NCBI RefSeq assembly: GCF_900112585.1
Contig: NZ_FOLY01000007.1
Location: forward strand, 62,001-126,000
Reading direction: 5' to 3'
Length of the DNA stretch: 64,000 nucleotides
DNA from: Kushneria avicenniae
Lineage (GTDB): Bacteria; Pseudomonadota; Gammaproteobacteria; Pseudomonadales; Halomonadaceae
Shown here: one piece after another, positions 8,709 through 15,993 of the stretch
How the letters are laid out: each line of letters opens with the position of its first letter
Position numbering within the stretch: position 1 is the stretch's first letter
Made by a program: the position numbers and the translations under genes
Notes under the pieces: generated by a model
What the model saw: the letters and a program-made list of their open reading frames with translations, nothing else
Database searches by the model: none
Told to the model about the DNA's origin: nothing

Positions 8709-9668
8709 ATGTCGCATACCCTTGATCTTTTCATCTATCCGGGCTGTCAGTTACTGGATGCCAGCGGCCCCTGGCAGGTGTTTGCCACGGCCAACGAGCT
8801 GACCGGCAAGCCGCTTTATCAGCTGCGTCTGCTGACCGAAGCGGCAGGCCTGGTTACCACCAACGGTGGCATGGCCCTTCAGGCCACACATGCGCTGACC
8901 ACCACACCGCCCGGCGATACATTGCTGGTGGCTGGCGGCTCTGGTGTACATGCGCTTGAAAAAGACATTATCGATGTTCTGGCACAACGCGCCCGAAGGA
9001 CGCCCCGCGTGGGGTCAATTTGCACCGGGGCCTTTGCGCTGGCCCGCGCCGGGCTGCTCGACGGGCGACGCGCCACCACGCACTGGCGTCATGCCGAGGC
9101 GCTGGCGCATCAATTTCCGAAAGTGCAGGTCGATGCGGATGCTCTTTATCTGGAAAGCGACGGTGTTTATACCAGTGCCGGCATCACCGCGGGCATTGAT
9201 CTGGCCCTTTCGCTGCTGGCAGAGGATCACGGCCTGGCCCTGGCCGCCGAGGTCGCCCGTGAGCTGGTCATGTTCCTGCACCGACCGGGCAACCAGGCAC
9301 AGTTCAGTGAAGGATTAAAGGCCCAGGTGAGCAGTACCCAAAGGCTGCGCCACCTGGTAGACCGCGTGACGGCGGAACCACTTGATGATTGGTCAAGCGA
9401 GACGATGGCGGAGGCTCTGGCCGTTACGCCGCGACATCTGGCACGACTGTTTCGTCAGGAGCTTTCGATGACACCGGGCGACTTTCTGACGCGACTGCGG
9501 CTGGAGACTGCTCGACGTCTGCTGCTGGAAAGTGACACGTCACCGGCACTGATCGCCGAGCACTGCCGGCTGGGCGGCGGCGAGCAGCTGCGCCGCCTGT
9601 TCCAGCGCCGCTTCGGCCTGCCCCCATCCCTGTATCGGGCCCGCTTCGGCTCGGGAAGCGCATCATGA
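8709..9668 (+). CDS. GlxA family regulator (DJ-1/PfpI plus AraC domains)
   Basis: A 319-residue regulator. Residues 1-185 form a DJ-1/PfpI-like domain with the nucleophile-elbow region GSICTGAFALARAGLLDGRRATTHW; the C-terminal 120 residues form an AraC DNA-binding domain (LAVTPRHLARLFRQELSMTPGDFLTRLR). GlxA-type regulators sense small amines or related metabolites. The gene overlaps the following MFS transporter gene by 4 bp, so the transporter is its probable partner. A GAGGGCCACGGG stretch before the ATG offers a weak ribosome site. Confidence 0.88.
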   Translation: MSHTLDLFIYPGCQLLDASGPWQVFATANELTGKPLYQLRLLTEAAGLVTTNGGMALQATHALTTTPPGDTLLVAGGSGVHALEKDIIDVLAQRARRTPRVGSICTGAFALARAGLLDGRRATTHWRHAEALAHQFPKVQVDADALYLESDGVYTSAGITAGIDLALSLLAEDHGLALAAEVARELVMFLHRPGNQAQFSEGLKAQVSSTQRLRHLVDRVTAEPLDDWSSETMAEALAVTPRHLARLFRQELSMTPGDFLTRLRLETARRLLLESDTSPALIAEHCRLGGGEQLRRLFQRRFGLPPSLYRARFGSGSAS

Positions 9669-10876
9669 ATCAACAACATCGATCAACGCGGCTGCCGGCC
9701 ACGGTCTGGTGGCTGGCGCTGTGTCAGGCGCTGCTGGTCAGCGGCAATATCATGCTGATCACCATCAATCCGCTGATCGGCGCGCATCTGTCGCCGTCGG
9801 AGGCCTTGATCACCCTGCCGGTGGCCGCCCAGATGCTGGGTACGACCTGTGCGACCCTGCCGGCCGGTTGGCTGACGGCACGCTTCGGGCGGCGGCGTAC
9901 CTTCATCATGGCGAACCTGGCGGGGCTTTCCGGCATTGGTCTGGCGGCGCTGTCGCTGTTGGGGGAAAGCTTTGCCGGCTTCAACCTCGGCGCCTTCGGC
10001 ATCGGCGCCAGCATTGGTGCCGGTATGCTCTATCGTTTTGCCGCGGTCGATACCGCGCCCGATAAGCGCGACAGGGCTCTCTCGATGGTCATGGCCGGTG
10101 GCGTGCTGGCGGCGCTGTTCGGCCCGTGGCTGGCCGATGTCACCCGCGATCTTTTCCCCGTGCACTTTCTGGGCACGCTGCTGGGACTGGCCGGTCTGTA
10201 TCTGACCGCGCTGGTCATTGTCGCCAGTCTCACTCTGACCGACCCGTTTCCCCGTGGAAGCACCAGCACGCCGGTGACGCTGACCACGCTGCTGCGGCGG
10301 CCGCAACTTGCCGCCGCCATTCTCGCCGCAGCAATGGGCTATACGGTCATGAATCTCGCCATGACGGCCACGCCGCTGGCCATGAGCCACCATGGCCACA
10401 GTTTCGAGGCCACCGGTACGGTGATCAGCGCGCACGTGCTGGCCATGTTTGCGCCCTCCTTTGTGACCGGCCATCTGATCCGACGCTTCGGCCACGTTCG
10501 AATGATTCTGACCGGCGCGATACTGCTGACGCTAAGCGTGGCCTGCGCGCTGCTGGCGCCGGCGCTGTCGGCTTTCGGCGCGGGGCTGGTGCTGCTGGGA
10601 CTGGGCTGGAACTTTACCTTTGTGCCCGCCAGCGCTTGGCTGACGAGAGCACATCGACCCGAGGAGGCACCGAGGGTACAGGCGCTCAATGACTGCGTGG
10701 TGTTCACGCTCGTGACGCTTTCGGCACTGCTGGCAGGGCCGCTCAATGCATGGCTGGGCTGGCAGCAGCTCAACCTCTGGCTGCTGATACCCGTGGCTCT
10801 GATGGCGTGGGCGGTAGCGGTCCTGAACCGTCGGGCGTGTGCCAACGGATCCGACAACACGCCTGCCTCGCCCTGA
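9665..10876 (+). CDS. MFS transporter
   Basis: A 403-residue major facilitator superfamily protein with about 12 hydrophobic segments and the loop 2-3 signature GWLTARFGRRRTFIMANLAG. The N-terminal half resembles drug or sugar efflux carriers, and the large central loop (around residue 190-205) divides the two six-helix halves. Its start codon overlaps the stop of the GlxA-type regulator, suggesting expression linked to the ligand sensed by that protein. Substrate unknown; export of a toxic or signalling compound is the simplest reading. Confidence 0.85.
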   Translation: MNQQHRSTRLPATVWWLALCQALLVSGNIMLITINPLIGAHLSPSEALITLPVAAQMLGTTCATLPAGWLTARFGRRRTFIMANLAGLSGIGLAALSLLGESFAGFNLGAFGIGASIGAGMLYRFAAVDTAPDKRDRALSMVMAGGVLAALFGPWLADVTRDLFPVHFLGTLLGLAGLYLTALVIVASLTLTDPFPRGSTSTPVTLTTLLRRPQLAAAILAAAMGYTVMNLAMTATPLAMSHHGHSFEATGTVISAHVLAMFAPSFVTGHLIRRFGHVRMILTGAILLTLSVACALLAPALSAFGAGLVLLGLGWNFTFVPASAWLTRAHRPEEAPRVQALNDCVVFTLVTLSALLAGPLNAWLGWQQLNLWLLIPVALMAWAVAVLNRRACANGSDNTPASP

Positions 10877-10905
10877 GACAGACGTGTTGATTCAACTCGA
10901 TCCGT

Positions 10906-11280
10906 TTACGGCGCGGTGTCGTCCTGTGTGCGCTCGTCAGGGATCTCTCCGGCGCTGCGCTCGGTCTGCGGGGTATGGTCGTCGTTCATGCTGCCCTTGC
11001 CCGCCTCCTGAGACTGGTCCTGCGATTCGCCCGCGCCGGAAGGCGACGCATGAGAGGCGTCAAGCTGTTTCTGACGCTCGCGCTGCATGCTGCCGCTCTG
11101 ATCCTCCATGCCGCTGGCGCCGCCCGGGCGCGACATACCGCCCGGGTTCTGATCGGGCGCTTCCATCGATTGGGAAGGCGGGGTCGTCGCGCTGTCATCT
11201 TCCGGCGGCGCCGTGGCCAGCGCCAGTACGGGAACCAGCGTCAGAATCAGTCCCCACAGGGCCATGCGTGATGCTTTCAT
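10906..11280 (-). CDS. Secreted low-complexity hypothetical protein
   Basis: A 124-residue protein with a signal peptide (MKASRMALWGLILTLVPVLA, cleavage near ALA-TAP). The mature part is polar and rich in Ser, Gln, Asp, Pro and Met with no clear fold, so it is likely disordered in the periplasm. The start at 11280 follows a GGAGGA ribosome site; an upstream in-frame Met has none. It resembles in style the exported protein at 18963-19367. Function unknown. Confidence 0.65.
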   Translation of the reverse strand: MKASRMALWGLILTLVPVLALATAPPEDDSATTPPSQSMEAPDQNPGGMSRPGGASGMEDQSGSMQRERQKQLDASHASPSGAGESQDQSQEAGKGSMNDDHTPQTERSAGEIPDERTQDDTAP

Positions 11281-11497
11281 GACTGTATCCTCCGAGGCGT
11301 CATGCCAGCTCTGAGCATAGAGGGTGCCCCGCGTCGTCACCGTCTTTCATGGCTGCTGCTTTGGTCGTGTGACAGATGAGGATTCTCCCGGCGACGACGA
11401 TTGGCGCGGTGGCCTCCAGGCTGACATTATTGATAGGCCGTAACGGTGATACCTTATGAATTGAAATCTCAAATCCGTTCGTTCGAGACCCCGACCC

Positions 11498-12133
11498 ATG
11501 ACCATGCACGACAACCGCCCCGCTCCTGCTCGTACCGGCCTGCGCGCCCTTCACTGGCAGTGTCTGACACTGCTGTGTCTGTGCCTGATGCTCTCCGGCT
11601 GTGGCATCAACAACATCCCGACCCTGGACGAGAAGGTGAAATCCGCCTGGTCACAGGTCGAAAACCAGTACCAGCGCCGCGCCGATCTGGTGCCCAACCT
11701 GGTCGAGACGGTGAAGGGCTATGCCAATCAGGAGCAGGAAACGCTGACGGCGGTCATCGAGGCGCGCTCGAAGGCGACCTCGATTCAGGTCGATGCCGAC
11801 ACGCTCAACAATCCCGAACAGCTTCAGCAGTTCCAGCAGGCGCAGCGCCAGCTCAGCGGCGCACTCAGCCGTCTGATGGCGGTCTCGGAGCGCTACCCGG
11901 AGCTGAAATCGAACCAGAACTTCCTGGCGCTGCAGTCCCAGCTGGAGGGCACGGAAAACCGGATTGCCGTGGCACGGCGCGACTTCATTCAGGCGGTTGA
12001 GGCCTACAACACCGAGATTCGCACTTTCCCGGGCAGCATCTGGCACAAGCTGATGTACAGCGATCTGCCGATTCGTGAGAACTTCGAAGCCACGGCCGAA
12101 AACGCAGACCAGGCGCCACAGGTGAACTTCTGA
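11498..12133 (+). CDS. LemA family lipoprotein
   Basis: A 211-residue LemA protein. A lipoprotein signal ends in LSGC (Cys about residue 35), so it should be anchored in a membrane with the helical body in the periplasm. Family phrases are clear: VKSAWSQVENQYQRRADLVPNLVETVKGYA, and NRIAVARRDFIQAVEAYNTEIRTFPGSIW near the end. LemA proteins occur beside TPM-domain proteins and are linked to envelope quality control, though their biochemical role is unsettled. Its stop overlaps the start of the next gene (TGATG), and the three genes 11498-13597 form an operon. Confidence 0.92.
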   Translation: MTMHDNRPAPARTGLRALHWQCLTLLCLCLMLSGCGINNIPTLDEKVKSAWSQVENQYQRRADLVPNLVETVKGYANQEQETLTAVIEARSKATSIQVDADTLNNPEQLQQFQQAQRQLSGALSRLMAVSERYPELKSNQNFLALQSQLEGTENRIAVARRDFIQAVEAYNTEIRTFPGSIWHKLMYSDLPIRENFEATAENADQAPQVNF

Positions 12134-12915
12134 TGCCACAGACGATGTTACGGCGAACAACCTCGCTGCTTGTCATCGGCCTGTTACTGCTGCTGTGTAC
12201 GGCAGCCGCGCAGGCCGCCCCCGACTTTCCCGAACTGACCGGGCGCGTGGTGGACAACGCCGAACTGCTCGACGCCTCGACCGAGACGCAGCTCTCGCAG
12301 ACGCTGGCCGCCCATGAAAAGGCTACCGGCGAACAGGTGGTGGTCGTGACCCTGCCCAATCTGGGTGGCGAGACCATCGAGCAGTACGGCTATCAGCTGG
12401 GTCGTGAATGGGGCATCGGCCAGGAGGGCGAGGACAACGGCGCCCTTTTGATCGTGGCACTGGATGAGCGCAAGGTACGCATCGAGGTCGGCTACGGTCT
12501 CGAAGGACGCCTGACCGATGCACAGTCTTCCACGATCATCCATCAGGTCATCACGCCGGCCTTTCGCGACGGCGATTATGCCCGCGGCATTGTCGAGGGC
12601 AGCCAGGCCATGATCCAGGTGCTCGGCGGCGATCCACTGACACAGACAGGGCAGCGCGGCGAGCGCGACGCGAGTGAATCCCGTGAGCTCGGCAGCGCCG
12701 GCATCTGGCTGACAATTCTGATGTTCATCGTGCTGATGATCGTTCGAGGTGGTGGTGGTCGTGGCGGACGAGGTAGAGGTGGCCTGCTCGGCGGCATGCT
12801 GCTGGGCGGGGCGCTTGGCGGTGGCAGCCGGTCGGGGGGTGGTTTCGGCGGTGGTGGTGGTTTCAGTGGCGGTGGCGGCGGCTTCGGCGGCGGCGGTGCT
12901 TCCGGCGGCTGGTAA
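12133..12915 (+). CDS. TPM-domain protein with Gly-rich tail (YgcG-like)
   Basis: A 260-residue membrane-anchored TPM protein. Residues 1-29 are a signal peptide ending AQAA; the TPM domain follows (about 35-165, with GRVVDNAELLD and NGALLIVALDERKVRIEVGYGLEG); a transmembrane helix lies near 195-210; and the last 50 residues are almost pure Gly/Ser with Phe, ending SGGW. This architecture is standard for the family. The domain faces the periplasm. It is translationally coupled to LemA, its usual partner. Confidence 0.9.
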   Translation: MPQTMLRRTTSLLVIGLLLLLCTAAAQAAPDFPELTGRVVDNAELLDASTETQLSQTLAAHEKATGEQVVVVTLPNLGGETIEQYGYQLGREWGIGQEGEDNGALLIVALDERKVRIEVGYGLEGRLTDAQSSTIIHQVITPAFRDGDYARGIVEGSQAMIQVLGGDPLTQTGQRGERDASESRELGSAGIWLTILMFIVLMIVRGGGGRGGRGRGGLLGGMLLGGALGGGSRSGGGFGGGGGFSGGGGGFGGGGASGGW

Positions 12916-12943
12916 CGTCATGCTCACACAAGGATAACGCGGT

Positions 12944-13597
12944 ATGTCACTACTGAAAGAGAGCGAACAGCGTGAGGTCGGCGAGGCGATCGCCCGTATC
13001 GAGCGCGACACCGATGCCGAAATCGTCACGGTACTGGCCCCGCAGGCAGACGACTATGCCTATATTCCGCTTTTGTGGGCAGGGCTGGTGGCCCTGATTG
13101 TGCCAGGCGCGCTGGCCCTGCTGGCCGGCTGGTTCGGGCTCGATGTGTTCTGGACCGGCCCCTGGATTATACTGCTGGTACAGTGGGCCCTGTTTACAGT
13201 GCTGGCGGTTCTTTTTCGCCTGCCCGGGATCATCACGCACCTGATTCCTCGTCACGTGCGGTTCTGGCGCGCCGCCAACCTCGCGCGACGCCAGTTTCTC
13301 GAACAGAACCTGCATCGCACCGAAGCCGGCACCGGCGTATTGATCTTCGTGTCAGAGGCCGAGCGCTATGTCGAGATTCTGGTCGATCACGGCATCTCCC
13401 GTCGGCTGGACAACGCCGTATGGGCCGAGATCGTGGCTGATTTCACCCGGAAGGTACGCCAGGGCCACACGCAGCAGGGTTTTGTGGATTGTGTCGAGGC
13501 CTGCGGTGCCCTTTTAAAAACGCATGTGCCCGCCACCCACGAACGCAACGAGCTGCCCAACCGTCTGGTCGTGCTGGGCCGTGGCGACATTGGCTGA
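12944..13597 (+). CDS. TPM-domain membrane protein
   Basis: A 217-residue second TPM protein. The first 30 residues begin the TPM fold (MSLLKESEQREVGEAIARIERDTDAEIVTVLAPQADDY), two transmembrane helices interrupt it (about 42-65 and 70-92), and the remainder completes the domain (GTGVLIFVSEAERYVEILVDHGISRRL). It lies 28 bp behind the Gly-rich TPM gene and completes the lemA-TPM-TPM operon seen in many Proteobacteria. A strong terminator follows at once. Confidence 0.88.
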   Translation: MSLLKESEQREVGEAIARIERDTDAEIVTVLAPQADDYAYIPLLWAGLVALIVPGALALLAGWFGLDVFWTGPWIILLVQWALFTVLAVLFRLPGIITHLIPRHVRFWRAANLARRQFLEQNLHRTEAGTGVLIFVSEAERYVEILVDHGISRRLDNAVWAEIVADFTRKVRQGHTQQGFVDCVEACGALLKTHVPATHERNELPNRLVVLGRGDIG

Positions 13598-13627
13598 TCA
13601 GCCTGACAAATCGCTGGCGCTGTCATC

Positions 13628-13655
13628 AAAAAGCCACCCCGCGGGGTGGCTTTTT
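13628..13655 (+). terminator. Intrinsic terminator after the LemA/TPM operon
   Basis: A GC-rich hairpin with arms GCCACCCC and GGGGTGGC, preceded by five A and followed by five T, so it could work in both directions. A near copy lies at 15661-15686, next to the iutA promoter, which is part of the evidence for a duplication in this region. Confidence 0.9.
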
Positions 13656-13811
13656 GACGTCAGTGCTCGCCTTCAAAGCACCAGGCCCAGATCAAAGCTG
13701 ACAGCCTCACAGCAACTATATGTCATCGCTTACCGGTCATCTCGCGACCTTGCTTCATGTCTTCCGTCAGGTAGTCATCCCCCTTTTTGCCGTGCCCGTG
13801 AGCTTCGGCAA

Positions 13812-14219
13812 TCAAAATGTCTTGAAAGGCCGGTGCATTTCATACAGCGATTCGACGGAATGCTCGAAGAGCTCCTTGATATAAAACCTGGCAGTTTCGA
13901 TAGTCACGAGATGGAAATCGCGGTTGAGCGACTGGCGGCCGAGCAGATTGAAGAGGCCGGTTTTTACCACGACAGTGAGAAAGAGAAAGCCCTTTCCCTC
14001 TTCGATAGGAATCAACTGATAATACGCATGTTTGCCTTGTTCGTTGCCCATTACAAAGTCGAGCCCGCCGCCTTCACCGAGCTCTTCAAAAATGGCGATC
14101 TCCTGCCTCCAAGGGTAACGATCAAGAATCTTGCAGGCCTCATCGAAGTGATCGGTGTCGGCCGTGTAATTGACGAATTCACGATCCTCGGTATGGTGGG
14201 AATATCGAATAAGCACCAT
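13812..14219 (-). CDS. Hypothetical protein, foreign-looking
   Basis: A 135-residue protein starting MVLIRYSHHTEDREFVNYTA. It is acidic, without signal peptide or membrane segment, and has a balanced alternation of polar and hydrophobic residues (for example FLFLTVVVKTGLFNLLGRQ), which favours a real protein. Codon use is more AT-rich than in the flanking operons. It lies between the LemA/TPM terminator and the degenerate copy of the iutA start, so it may have arrived with that rearrangement. The ribosome site is weak (GAG 8 nt before the ATG). No family recognised. Confidence 0.6.
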   Translation of the reverse strand: MVLIRYSHHTEDREFVNYTADTDHFDEACKILDRYPWRQEIAIFEELGEGGGLDFVMGNEQGKHAYYQLIPIEEGKGFLFLTVVVKTGLFNLLGRQSLNRDFHLVTIETARFYIKELFEHSVESLYEMHRPFKTF

Positions 14220-14405
14220 GGGTATAACTCAGCCTGCCAACGGGCAATAGTTAATAACATTATCATGTACCATATCGACCCATAGTCTGAATCGATACAT
14301 CGTGGTCGCTTTCACACAAATGTTCGCCAGGGTCAGACGCTACAGGGCCATCCCTTGCGTGTGCCACGACACTTTCCGCCCGGCTCTGGGGTGCGTCTGC
14401 CGGGT

Positions 14406-14671
14406 TCAAACTGAAGGACGTCCGACCATCGACCCTTTTGGGATTGTTGTCCGCGCCATCCCCGGGATAATTTCTCCCGTGAATAAGAAATATTTTCAAA
14501 ATCAAATAATAATGAGATCACGGAAACCGATATGATTTATTAACAATACGTCACCACGCCGCTGACAACGGTCGTGTTTTCAGGCGTCATGCTCATGATG
14601 CCCTCACCCTCATCGGGGCTGGCCGATACCCTACCATCCTCCAATTCTGCGGCAACCACCGCGACAACGCC
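14406..14671 (+). repeat. Degenerate copy of iutA promoter and 5' end
   Basis: This segment matches 15734-15993 with about 17 substitutions and one 6-nt indel by hand count (roughly 93 percent). It contains the upstream region and the first 46 codons of the receptor gene. In this copy the fourth codon is TAA (from the start at 14532) and the frame ends in TGA at 14673, so it is a non-coding relic. The downstream part of the gene is absent; the dehydrogenase gene follows instead. Confidence 0.92.
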
Positions 14672-14675
14672 CTGA
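14532..14675 (+). pseudogene. 5' remnant of an iutA-like receptor gene
   Basis: Read from the ATG equivalent to the real receptor start, this gives M-I-Y-stop and then the signal-peptide region QYVTTPLTTVVFSGVMLMM and the Ser/Thr-rich linker, before a TGA. Only the first fifteenth or so of the gene is left. It has a nonsense codon at position 4 and cannot make a receptor. It sits 97 bp upstream of the dehydrogenase start and could still donate its promoter to that gene. Confidence 0.88.
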
Positions 14676-14772
14676 CCTCCACGGCGTCCCATCTATCGGA
14701 CACATTCCGGCACAGCCCGTGGCCCCGACAGGGACGGCTATGCCTCAATCGGAGAGCAAGGAGACCACATAC

Positions 14773-15507
14773 ATGGACATCGAGAACGCAACCATCCTCG
14801 TCACCGGCGCCTCCTCCGGCATCGGTAGGGCGACCGCCGCCGCGGCCATCGAACAGGGCGCACGGGTCGCTCTGATCGCGCGGCGCGCGGATCGCCTGCA
14901 CGAGATCGCGGACCAGCTCGGTCCAAATGCCCTGGCGGTGCCTTGCGACGTCACCGATCCCGCTGAGGTCGAGCGCTGCGTGCAGACAATCCTCGACGCG
15001 TTCGGCCGGATCGACGTGCTGGTGAACAATGCCGGGCGGGGCTTCTACGCAAACACCGACGAGATCGACATCGCCGAGTATCGCGCGCTTCTCGAGCTCA
15101 ACACGATCGCTCCCCTGGCGATGATGCAGGCCGTGCTGCCACAGATGCGCCGGCAGGGGAACGGGGCCATCGTCAACGTCAGCTCCGGCGCGACCTTCGG
15201 CGCCCTTCCGGGAGCCGGGGCCTACACCAGTTCGAAAGCCGCGCTGAACATGCTCTCGGACGTGGCGCGGACCGAACTCTCCGAGAGCGGCATCTCCGTC
15301 TCCACAATGTATCCGTTCGTCACCGACACCGAGTTCTACGGGTCGGTCCAGACCGGCGAACGCGCGGCCGAGAGGGAACTGGAGACAGTCGGCTCGGCGA
15401 TCCACTCTCCCGAACGCGTCGCCGAGAAGATCCTCGGCTTGGTCCGATCCGGTGAACGGCAGGACGATCTGGTCCCGAAGGCATTCGGTGGAAGTCTGGA
15501 GGCGTAG
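14773..15507 (+). CDS. Short-chain dehydrogenase/reductase, probably acquired
   Basis: A 244-residue classical SDR. The cofactor motif TGASSGIG (11-18), NNAG (85-88) and the catalytic residues S138, Y151 and K155 (YTSSK) are all present; Arg residues after the second strand (ARRADR) favour NADPH. The start at 14773 has an AAGGAG site 8 nt upstream. Codon use, very rich in ATC, CTC, GAC and GCG, differs from the neighbours and resembles actinobacterial or rhodobacterial genes. It lies between two copies of the iutA 5' region, a sign of insertion. Substrate unknown. Confidence 0.88.
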   Translation: MDIENATILVTGASSGIGRATAAAAIEQGARVALIARRADRLHEIADQLGPNALAVPCDVTDPAEVERCVQTILDAFGRIDVLVNNAGRGFYANTDEIDIAEYRALLELNTIAPLAMMQAVLPQMRRQGNGAIVNVSSGATFGALPGAGAYTSSKAALNMLSDVARTELSESGISVSTMYPFVTDTEFYGSVQTGERAAERELETVGSAIHSPERVAEKILGLVRSGERQDDLVPKAFGGSLEA

Positions 15508-15660
15508 CCCCGAGTCGTGGCGGGGCATGACGCAGCCCAGGGAGCATCTACGAGAAGCCGTCATTCGCCGCTCGAACGCAAAGGTCGGCTCCGTCCGCAC
15601 TGCCGTCGTGGACGACAGGATGCGGCGGACACCGGGCCCGGTCACCGGTAGCACCACCGT

Positions 15661-15686
15661 AAAGCCATCCCACGGGGTGGCTTTTT
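15661..15686 (+). terminator. Terminator downstream of the SDR, copy of 13628-13655
   Basis: A hairpin with arms GCCATCCC and GGGGTGGC (one G:U type pair) flanked by A and T runs. It would end the dehydrogenase transcript and insulate the receptor promoter. It is nearly identical to the terminator after the LemA/TPM operon. Confidence 0.8.
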
Positions 15687-15733
15687 ACATTTCGAGACCC
15701 GCGATTCGGCCGGTCGTCCCCGATGAACCAGAA

Positions 15734-15993
15734 TCAAACTGAAGGACGTCCGACCATCGACCCTTGTGGGATTGTTGTCCGCGCCATCCCCGGGATAACG
15801 TCTCCCGTGAATAAGAAACATTCTCAAAATCACATAATAATGAGATCACGGGAACCGATATGACCTATCAAAAATACGTCACCACGCCGCTGACAACGGT
15901 CGTGTTTTCAGGCGTCATGCTCATGATGCCCTCGTCGGGGCTGGCCGATACGCCACCATCCTCCAGTTCTGCGGCGATCACCACGACAACGCC
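15734..15993 (+). repeat. Intact copy of the duplicated iutA 5' segment
   Basis: The functional partner of 14406-14671. It covers the promoter region, the ribosome site and the first 45 codons of the receptor gene. The two copies are in direct orientation, 1.33 kb apart. Confidence 0.92.
15808..15826 (+). promoter_or_regulatory. Possible Fur box upstream of iutA
   Basis: TGAATAAGAAACATTCTCA has an imperfect inverted repeat and resembles the 19-bp Fur consensus on the minus strand (about 10 positions agree). It lies 34 bp before the receptor ATG, where iron repression is expected for a siderophore receptor. The match is moderate and the degenerate copy at 14 kb retains part of it. Confidence 0.4.

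Noticed and set aside
14263-15833. Two similar open frames (14263-14505 and 15642-15833, minus strand) sharing a GDGADNNP-containing peptide
   Set aside because: They resemble each other only because they read the duplicated iutA upstream segment; there is no ribosome site or family.
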